A DNA stretch of 38,743 bases from CAYWNA01 sp964459305. Lineage in GTDB: Bacteria > Planctomycetota > Planctomycetia > Pirellulales > Pirellulaceae. Location of the stretch: NCBI GenBank assembly GCA_964459305.1, contig CAYWNA010000109.1, forward strand, positions 1 through 38,743, in the 5' to 3' direction. A program made the translations under genes and the position numbers. Shown in pieces: positions 32,806 to 38,743 of the stretch (the first letter of the stretch is position 1; every line of letters starts with the position of its first letter). Below the pieces are notes generated by a model that worked only from the letters and a program-made list of their open reading frames with translations, made no database searches and had not been told where the DNA came from.

Positions 32806-33842
32806 CCAGTGTGACGTTACACAGGCAAGGCAGCCGTCTTGCCGATCCATCCAATCAACTGACCGTACTCCAGCCAGGGCCGGCTCACAAGCCTTTCGAG
32901 GATTCCTTGGCCGAGAGTGGGTTGCATCCGCTGCGTGCGCTGGGAATCGAAGTGCTCCAAGTCAACCTCGGCAAGCTGTGCAATATGACGTGCGCCCACT
33001 GCCACGTCGACGCCGGGCCCGATCGGCGTGAGATCATGACTCGCGAGACCGCCGAGGCGTGTATCCGGGCACTGGCGCAGACCGACATCCCTACGCTGGA
33101 CCTCACCGGCGGCGCACCGGAGATGAATCCGCACTTCCGCTGGATCGTCCAGGAAGCCATTCGCCTGGGACGCCACGTGATCGATCGCTGTAACCTGACG
33201 ATTCTCCGGGCGCCGGACTACGATGATTTCCCGGAGTTTCTTGCAGAGCACCATGTGGAAATCGTCGCATCGCTGCCGTGCTACCTTGAAGAAAACGTTG
33301 ACGCCCAACGCGGCAACCATGCGTTCGAGAGGTCGATCGAAGTTCTGCGCCGGCTCAACGCGATCGGTTTTGGACGGCCGGGTTCAGGGCTTGAGCTGAC
33401 GCTCGTCTACAATCCGATCGGCCCTGCGCTGCCACCGTCCCAGGCTTCCCTGGAGGAGACGTACAAGCGGGAGTTATCGCAGCGTTACGACATCTGTTTC
33501 ACGCGGCTGATCACGATCACCAATATGCCCATCAACCGCTTCCTCGACTACCTCCTCAAATCTGGGAAGTACGACGAGTACATGGAGAAGCTCATCGGCG
33601 CGTACAATCCGGCCGCCGCCGCAGGAGTCATGTGCCGAACCAGCCTCTCGGTGGATTGGGAAGGCCGGCTGTACGACTGCGACTTCAACCAGATGCTCGG
33701 ACTTTCCGTTCGCGAGGATCTGCCGCTGAACATTCGCGACTTTGATCCCACATCGCTCGCCAAACGACTCATCATCACCGGCCAACACTGCTATGGATGC
33801 ACTGCAGGCGCGGGCTCGGGTTGCCGGGGAGCCATCGTGTGA
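32802..33842 (+). CDS. arsS: ArsS-type radical SAM/Cys-rich protein
   Basis: A 346-residue radical SAM protein. The [4Fe-4S] motif CNMTCAHCHVDAGP has C60, C64 and C67 in the standard CxxxCxxC spacing, followed by LDLTGGAPEMNPHF typical of the family. The C-terminal DUF3641 domain carries MCRTSLSVDWEGRLYDCDFN and the closing CYGCTAGAGSGCRGAIV cluster. This is the architecture of ArsS, which uses SAM radicals in arsenosugar biosynthesis together with the arsenite methyltransferase ArsM. No arsM is seen in this window, so an arsenic role is inferred from family only. The ATG overlaps the stop of the lipoprotein gene. It converges with the propeller fusion gene. Confidence 0.9.
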   Translation: MTSVTLHRQGSRLADPSNQLTVLQPGPAHKPFEDSLAESGLHPLRALGIEVLQVNLGKLCNMTCAHCHVDAGPDRREIMTRETAEACIRALAQTDIPTLDLTGGAPEMNPHFRWIVQEAIRLGRHVIDRCNLTILRAPDYDDFPEFLAEHHVEIVASLPCYLEENVDAQRGNHAFERSIEVLRRLNAIGFGRPGSGLELTLVYNPIGPALPPSQASLEETYKRELSQRYDICFTRLITITNMPINRFLDYLLKSGKYDEYMEKLIGAYNPAAAAGVMCRTSLSVDWEGRLYDCDFNQMLGLSVREDLPLNIRDFDPTSLAKRLIITGQHCYGCTAGAGSGCRGAIV

Positions 33843-33871
33843 CCGATGCGCTGGTCGGACTGTGGCAGGCT

Positions 33872-36800
33872 TCACTTCCCGCTCATACACATCACGCTGC
33901 CGTTCGTGAGCGACACATACAGTCGACCTTGCGCCGCCGCCATGCCGTCCCATACCATCGGCACATCAAGACTGCGGGTGTGGGCCGTCTGGCCGTCGCT
34001 GGCGGAAAGCACCTGCAGTATCCCCTGGTCGTTTTCTACCCCACCTATCCAAAGATGTCCGCCAGCCTTCAAGATCGATTTCGGTCTGAGCTGGCCGATC
34101 ATCACTTGCCAATCACCCGGAGCCTTGCCGTTCTCTCGATCGCCAATGGCTCTTCGAACGACGCGGATGACAGCATCCTTGGAGTAGGGCCTTCGGCGAA
34201 GCACACTCCAGGCTGCATGCCCGTCATATGCCAATGTCATACCGGAAACAGGATCGACTTCACATTTTCGATTGAGCGCAGCCACATACGGAAACGGCAG
34301 GATACTGAAATCGCCCTTGTCGAGTATCCAATGGGTCCGACTCTCCTCGGCCGCATCATTCAGGAAGCCGCTCGTTGAGAAGAGATGGCGCGACATCTCG
34401 TCCTGAAACTGCAGATCGGAGTTGAACTTGACTTGATGGAGGAAAACACTCACACCGTCGCTCACCAAGATGTCGGAAATTGTCCCGCCGGCCATGGAAA
34501 AGGAACCGGAACGATCAGACTGCAGGAAGGTTTTGTAGTCGGCTCGGTTCGATCCCCTGGCCAATTGTTTGACGACCCTCGCCTTGAATGCCTCCGCCTC
34601 CTCCCGCACGGCGTCAGCCTTATCTTTTCCCTGCTCGAATTCGGGATGTGCGCTTTCGTAGTGATGATGATGCAGTAGCTTGCCCGTTACAGGATCAAGA
34701 CCGTAGAGATCGATCCCATCGTCAAGCCACGTCGAACGCCCGGCCGAGAAGTAGACGGTGTCGTTCAAGATCAGAACGCTGCCGTGAACGGGCCAGACAG
34801 ACTCCAGTCGATTCCATGCCACGATTCTCAGATCTGCCGGCGCAGCGAGAAAACGCCAGACGATTGCTCCGTCGTCAAGTCTCAGGCAGTAAACCCATCC
34901 GTCGGCACTTCCAAAGAGCACCAGCCCTTTGCAAATCGCGGGAGGTGAATCCACAGGCCCGCCGACGGTGCGGCTCCATATCGTCTTTCCTGTTTCTTTG
35001 TCCAAGGCATGGACCCGGTTTTCATCGACGGCGGAGACAATTACCTTTCCATGCGAAATGACCGGCTGAGATAGCCGGCCTCCGATCGGTGTTTCCCAGC
35101 ATTTGGAGATTTCTTGGGGGATTTCCATTTCGGCCACACCGGTACGGAGCGCATCGTGGCGGAACATCGGCCACGCCCCGGCTTCCGGCTTGAAGTCAGC
35201 AGATTGAACCGTTCCATAGGCCGGTCCTTTCTCCAATCGCGAGGCGCTGGATTTCCGAGACTGGACAATCGCCCTTTCTTTCGCAGTGTATTCTGGAGCC
35301 AGCGCGAAGAATCCTCGCACCATGGATTCGGTGTAACATCCGCATGAATGAGGAGGCGCGTAGATCAGACCGTTGGCGGGCATGATCCCGTACTGGCATG
35401 TACCTCGGACCCAGTTGTTTCTGGAGTGGTTGTCCCCGGCAATTTCGAACATTTCTATGCCGCGCTTTCCGGTCATGATATACCGCAATGAGGCTTTGTT
35501 GCGAAAACAGCGGTGGTGATGACCGACACTTTGCAGATCGACCATCACACTGTTCCTGTATTTCACTTCGCCGGTGTGAAGATCACGCCCCACACTGAAA
35601 TCATCGACCGGCGGCGGGGATACTGAGTCTTCAGGATGACTGCCGGTCCACACAATGCCGTCAATCACAAACACGTCCAACGGAGCGTGAAAGCCCTGAC
35701 CGCCCTTACATGACCACAGCTTATCTCCGTCCTTGATCGAGATAGCCGTCAGCTCTCCCGCTAGATTGCACAAGACAACATCGGAGGAAATGACCAGGAC
35801 GTGTTTCCCGAATCCCTTCGGGAGCACTCGCCTCTTGCTCTGACTCACAGCGCCATAGGACCAACGCCTTTCTCCCGACGCGAGATCCAGACAGACCACG
35901 CTGCCGTCGATTTGGATGCAGACGTTTTTCCCATCGGAGGCTAGTGTTTCAGGCATGGGGTGTCCGTGAAAATCCGAATACTCCCAAAGCGTTTCGCCAG
36001 ATTCCGTATCGATGGCAATGACCGACTTCTTTCCTGGCTGTTTCGTCTTGCTAACGGGTTTGCTCTTCTCCACGGGCTCGACGGCAGGCGTGCTTCTCAA
36101 TACCAGCAGCCGTTCGTCCAACAATACAAGCTCTTCCGCGCCGTGGCTCGATTCGTAGGTCTTAAGCACATTGCCGGTTCGCGTATCGATTTGAGAAACG
36201 GGCTCGCCCAATCCCAGCGGAGCGTAAACACGCCGCTTGGACGCCACCAGCATCCGGGGAAGCTGTGGCGGACCGGAACGGAAACGGATGGTATGCGGCG
36301 CCCATGACCCCATGGGCTTCCGCCAGAGTTCAATCCCATTGAAGGCGTCCCGAGCGACCAACATCCATTTGCCCGGAACGGACGTGGTGCTTCCGGTTGC
36401 CTCGTCAAGTATGAAGAATAGCCGTCCATCCGCGGTTACCACAGAACTGATACTGTTGAGCGTGTTGTGATCGCGCGTCCATCGAGGTTCGCCAATCCAC
36501 TGCACGCGTTTGGGCGGTCCGACGACAGTATCCTCGGCAACGGCATTGTTGGATGGACCATGCAGGTAATGGGTCCACTCATCAATATCGTCCGGCCAGG
36601 GCTTGCGAAAAGAGTCGAGTATTGAGAGTTGAGGGTCGAGAGTGACGGCGACACCACCCGGGGCGAGCACCCTGGCGATCTCCTCATTGGCCACCTGACA
36701 CCCATCGCTTGCCACGACCAAATTCACCACGTTGTCGGCGTAAGGAAGCGTGTCACCTCCCCACTGCTCGACGGATACTCTGCCATAGAAGCCGAGCGAG

Positions 36801-37078
36801 CGGATGTGCTCGCGGGCACGTTCGACGTTTTCTGCGCTGGTGTCCAGGCCGTGGACCAAGTAGCGAACGTCGGCGTGTAGGGCCGCCGTCAAGTGACCGT
36901 CGCCGCAGGCGAGGTGGACGATCAGTCCACCGCCAAACCCACTGTCTCTGAGCAGACGGGCGGCCTTCGCAGACACGTCGCCTCCGCGCTCCCCGAACGA
37001 GGACCGGCAGACCAAGACCACCAGGGCGAAGCCAACGAGGCATGCCACCGATCTCTTCCTTTGGGTTTTTCCTGTCAT
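33872..37078 (-). CDS. Exported methyltransferase-fold/PQQ-propeller fusion
   Basis: A 1068-residue protein. After a hydrophobic signal (VACLVGFALVVLVC), residues about 35-150 form a Methyltransf_11-like SAM fold: motif I VHLACGDGHLTAAL (54-67), acidic D79 in HGLDTSAENVERA, and a late strand EEIARVLAPGGVAVTL. Then a PQQ-type beta-propeller with many W-containing blades follows: ALDKETGKTIWSRTV, AIDTESGETLWEYSD, RDAFNGIELWRKPMG, YCLRLDDGAIVWRFL. A conserved planctomycete hinge PWPDDIDEWTHYLHGPSNNA connects the two. If the signal peptide works, the SAM-binding fold would sit outside the cytoplasm where SAM is not expected, so it may be structural or the protein may not be exported. Confidence 0.87.
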   Translation of the reverse strand: MTGKTQRKRSVACLVGFALVVLVCRSSFGERGGDVSAKAARLLRDSGFGGGLIVHLACGDGHLTAALHADVRYLVHGLDTSAENVERAREHIRSLGFYGRVSVEQWGGDTLPYADNVVNLVVASDGCQVANEEIARVLAPGGVAVTLDPQLSILDSFRKPWPDDIDEWTHYLHGPSNNAVAEDTVVGPPKRVQWIGEPRWTRDHNTLNSISSVVTADGRLFFILDEATGSTTSVPGKWMLVARDAFNGIELWRKPMGSWAPHTIRFRSGPPQLPRMLVASKRRVYAPLGLGEPVSQIDTRTGNVLKTYESSHGAEELVLLDERLLVLRSTPAVEPVEKSKPVSKTKQPGKKSVIAIDTESGETLWEYSDFHGHPMPETLASDGKNVCIQIDGSVVCLDLASGERRWSYGAVSQSKRRVLPKGFGKHVLVISSDVVLCNLAGELTAISIKDGDKLWSCKGGQGFHAPLDVFVIDGIVWTGSHPEDSVSPPPVDDFSVGRDLHTGEVKYRNSVMVDLQSVGHHHRCFRNKASLRYIMTGKRGIEMFEIAGDNHSRNNWVRGTCQYGIMPANGLIYAPPHSCGCYTESMVRGFFALAPEYTAKERAIVQSRKSSASRLEKGPAYGTVQSADFKPEAGAWPMFRHDALRTGVAEMEIPQEISKCWETPIGGRLSQPVISHGKVIVSAVDENRVHALDKETGKTIWSRTVGGPVDSPPAICKGLVLFGSADGWVYCLRLDDGAIVWRFLAAPADLRIVAWNRLESVWPVHGSVLILNDTVYFSAGRSTWLDDGIDLYGLDPVTGKLLHHHHYESAHPEFEQGKDKADAVREEAEAFKARVVKQLARGSNRADYKTFLQSDRSGSFSMAGGTISDILVSDGVSVFLHQVKFNSDLQFQDEMSRHLFSTSGFLNDAAEESRTHWILDKGDFSILPFPYVAALNRKCEVDPVSGMTLAYDGHAAWSVLRRRPYSKDAVIRVVRRAIGDRENGKAPGDWQVMIGQLRPKSILKAGGHLWIGGVENDQGILQVLSASDGQTAHTRSLDVPMVWDGMAAAQGRLYVSLTNGSVMCMSGK

Positions 37079-37132
37079 TGCTTTACCCTGTAATGCAAAC
37101 GGTCAAAGTTCGCGCACCCAGCGCGTATCTTC

Positions 37133-37181
37133 GTAGGTTGGGACCCTGTCCCGATCAACTCGGGACGGAGTCCCAACCTAC
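37133..37181. repeat. Nested palindrome (GTAGGTTGGGAC type)
   Basis: Outer arms GTAGGTTGGGAC (37133-37144) and GTCCCAACCTAC (37170-37181) are perfect; inner arms GTCCCGA (37148-37154) and TCGGGAC (37160-37166) are also perfect around a 5-base loop. The 3-base gaps between inner and outer arms partly pair. The whole would fold as one long hairpin. It lies between the 5'-nucleotidase-like gene (minus) and the propeller fusion (minus). There is no T-run, so it is a repeat-type hairpin or a weak attenuator rather than a standard terminator. Confidence 0.8.
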
Positions 37182-37240
37182 CTTGGCTGCAAAAGCGGTT
37201 GTGTTTCGAGCCTGTGGCCAACGGCCGGTGCCCGCACCGG

Positions 37241-38143
37241 CTATTGCGATGCGGCTGGGACGCCTGCAGTGGCTTCCGACAAGTACTTCTCGCGTATCTC
37301 AGCCACCGCGGCAGACTTCGGCAGTTTGTCCGTGACGCGCACCAGGCGAACCTTGCGGTCAACGATCTTTTTCCCGTCCCAGATGACGGTCAGTTCGCCG
37401 ATGTCCCGTCCGATGGAGCCGGAATGCTGGATGACCGTATCGGTGTTGGGGGCCACGCTTAGTTTCTCGTTTCTCCTGTGGTCGTGTCCTCCGAAAATGA
37501 TATCCACACCGGGCAAAGCCTGGGCAAGTTTCTCGTCTCCTGGTGTACCGATGTGCGTCAGCAACACGATGATATCGGTGCGTTCATCGAGCTCGGCCAC
37601 CACGCCGCGGAGCGATTCGTCCATCGGTCGGATGTCAAGCAGGGTGTCGATTCTTTGGGTCGAGATGGGCGTCGCCGTTCCGACAATCGCCACCGTCACA
37701 CCGTCGAGCTTGAAGATCCGATACGCCAAGGCGTGTTGCGGTTTGATGTCGTCCGGCCACTCGCAATTTGCCGCAACGACCGGCAGCGAGAAGCGGTCGA
37801 TCAACTCGGCAAGCCGTTTCGTGCCGAAGGAGTAGTCGTGATTGCCAGGGATCAAAGCGTCGTACTTGCACGCGCTCATCATGGCGGCGATTGCCTCCCC
37901 GCGGGTGTTCAAACTGGTGAGATCACCTTTGTTGAACCAGTCTCCCGTGTCGACAAGCAGGACGTTCGGGTTCTCCTTCTTCCGGGCTTCGACAAGACCG
38001 GCGATCCGCGGCAGAGGCGCCGAATGCTCGTGAAGATCGGACGTGTGATAGAACGTGACACTGACCGCTTTCGGCCCGTCCGCCGCACATACCGTTATCA
38101 GGATCGAAAGGGCAAACAAGAGTGAAATAACGCGTCGCTTCAT
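37241..38143 (-). CDS. Exported 5'-nucleotidase-type metallophosphoesterase
   Basis: A 300-residue calcineurin-like phosphoesterase with a signal peptide (VISLLFALSILITVCAADG). All metal-binding blocks are present: HTSDLHEHSA (D36, H38), LLVDTGDWFNKGD (D68), IPGNHDYSFG (N101, H102, D103), LLTHIGTPGD and IIFGGHDHRRN. This is the catalytic domain of UshA/SoxB-type 5'-nucleotidases; the C-terminal substrate domain is absent, so specificity is unclear. GGAAAGAAG precedes ATG 38143. It is upstream of, and in line with, the propeller fusion, separated by the nested palindrome. Confidence 0.9.
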   Translation of the reverse strand: MKRRVISLLFALSILITVCAADGPKAVSVTFYHTSDLHEHSAPLPRIAGLVEARKKENPNVLLVDTGDWFNKGDLTSLNTRGEAIAAMMSACKYDALIPGNHDYSFGTKRLAELIDRFSLPVVAANCEWPDDIKPQHALAYRIFKLDGVTVAIVGTATPISTQRIDTLLDIRPMDESLRGVVAELDERTDIIVLLTHIGTPGDEKLAQALPGVDIIFGGHDHRRNEKLSVAPNTDTVIQHSGSIGRDIGELTVIWDGKKIVDRKVRLVRVTDKLPKSAAVAEIREKYLSEATAGVPAASQ

Positions 38144-38644
38144 AATTCTTCTTTCCAGTAGGAGTGTGACACGGGATTTGTAGTGTTCAGGAGACGATTT
38201 TACACGCGAGAAGCGGTGTGTTCATGATACCTCTCATTTCGCCTGGTGTGATCCACGGAACTGTGACGTGAATACAGATCGTAACCGGAATGCAGTGTAA
38301 CAGATTACTCGCCCAAATTCAGTTCTTCCATCATCGCGTGAGATGGGAAGCAAGAAACGCCGGTCGGCGACCGAAGTCTGGAAAGAGAAATGCGTGCGCA
38401 CTTCGGTCGATTTCACCTCCGCAACATAAAGCAGGCCCCAATGCAGTCGGAGTTGTCGTCACGTGCGCCGAGCGGGATCGGCCTAACTGACACAGGACAC
38501 GCCCGCCTTGGGCACTCTGGAACCGTGCGGTAAAACGCCCGATCGAATCGGGCCGCTGACCGCCAATCCGGACACCGTTGGATACAAGCGGATGCAACCA
38601 GGCACCGAATTGTTGACAGGCGAGACCGCAATTGCTGCAACGGC
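38144..38644. other. Region without a confident gene
   Basis: About 500 bp upstream of the metallophosphoesterase. Two short plus-strand frames have protein-like composition but no recognisable family: 38343-38429 (MGSKKRRSATEVWKEKCVRT, 28 codons) and 38508-38648 (TTG start, 46 codons, containing PDRIGPLTANPDTVGYKRMQ). Neither has a ribosome binding site. They may be remnants. Promoter signals for the metallophosphoesterase must lie near 38150-38250 but none is clear. Confidence 0.4.
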
Positions 38645-38743
38645 CTAACCGTCAACCAAGAATTGCAGAAACATCGAAGTCTCCCGGCCGAAGACGACGG
38701 TTCGCCTTTTGGCACTGCCGATGGCCAAATCGAAGATCTCGCA
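38645..38743 (-). CDS. Possible C-terminal end of a gene running out of the window
   Basis: The minus strand is open from the window edge to a TAG at 38645-38647, giving 32 residues that start CEIFDLAIGSAKRRTVVFGR and end FLQFLVDG. Third codon positions are about 72% G/C, similar to real genes here and higher than in the competing plus-strand frame. The start lies beyond the window and the family is not recognised. It may be a true 3' end or a chance frame. Confidence 0.3.
   Translation of the reverse strand, partial: CEIFDLAIGSAKRRTVVFGRETSMFLQFLVDG

Noticed and set aside
32802..33842. Selenocysteine-encoding UGA in the ArsS-type protein
   Set aside because: Some radical SAM/Cys-rich relatives may contain selenocysteine, but here the C-terminal positions are ordinary Cys codons and the frame ends at a normal stop.
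36600..36650. Simple repeat insertion (GAGTATTGAGAGTTGAGGGT) inside the propeller fusion
   Set aside because: The stretch resembles a low-complexity insertion word, but it is in frame and encodes a plausible linker (TLDPQLSILDSF) before the conserved hinge, so an insertion cannot be shown.
37133..37181. Intrinsic transcription terminator
   Set aside because: The stem is strong but no run of T follows on either strand.

Overview
The window looks like part of a Planctomycetes chromosome, probably a Pirellulales-type lineage; this is inferred from gene content, since there is no rRNA or housekeeping marker here. The diagnostic content is a DUF1559 prepilin-like protein, remnants of the DUF1549 and DUF1501 gene pair typical of planctomycetes, an HzsA-related multiheme c-type cytochrome with a discoidin domain, a secreted methyltransferase/PQQ-propeller fusion, a DUF4838 protein and many Tat- or Sec-exported oxidoreductases and glycan-related proteins.

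Layout. (1) 0.5-6.9 kb, plus strand: a tight operon for a type II secretion/type IV pilus-like machine. It holds three consecutive GspF-like membrane proteins, two minor prepilins (GspI/GspJ-like), a GspK/PilX-like protein, a DUF1559 protein and a small membrane protein; most junctions are 4-bp ATGA overlaps. (2) 6.9-13.2 kb, minus strand: three exported proteins in one direction (CBM9-like/NHL propeller, parallel beta-helix, DUF2271-like). (3) 13.6-16.4 kb: a bacterial protein-arginine-methyltransferase homologue with intact signature residues, a NYN-domain nuclease-like protein and a Tat-exported Gfo/Idh/MocA oxidoreductase. (4) 16.5-25.1 kb: an accessory zone with intact exported genes (aldo/keto-reductase-like, sialidase, a second Gfo/Idh/MocA protein, the triheme HzsA-like protein) mixed with gene debris: an internally deleted IS1634-type transposase, a DUF1549::DUF1501 deletion chimera, an orphan C-terminal fragment and a beheaded Tat signal peptide. 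(5) 25.1-29 kb: a DUF4838 protein and a patatin/cPLA2-like hydrolase, divergently transcribed. (6) 29-33.8 kb: a divergent metal(loid)/redox-looking locus with a mercuric-reductase-like flavoprotein translationally coupled to a TVP38/TMEM64 membrane protein on one side, and a triple-YHS protein, a small lipoprotein and an ArsS-type radical SAM enzyme on the other. (7) 33.9-38.1 kb, minus strand: the methyltransferase/PQQ-propeller fusion and a periplasmic 5'-nucleotidase-like metallophosphoesterase. The last 0.6 kb has no confident gene.

Two palindromic repeat families are scattered through the window (A: 4.9, 7.8, 17.2 and a variant at 19.9 kb; B: 16.6 and 32.7 kb), with a separate nested hairpin at 37.15 kb. 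One family A copy sits inside the secretion operon and one family B copy encodes part of a lipoprotein. The strongest leads are the deletion chimera at 21.3-21.7 kb, the complete PRMT signature at 13.6-14.5 kb, the ArsS/YHS/TVP38/MerA-like locus and the repeat families. All family assignments come from reading motifs by eye; no database search was run.
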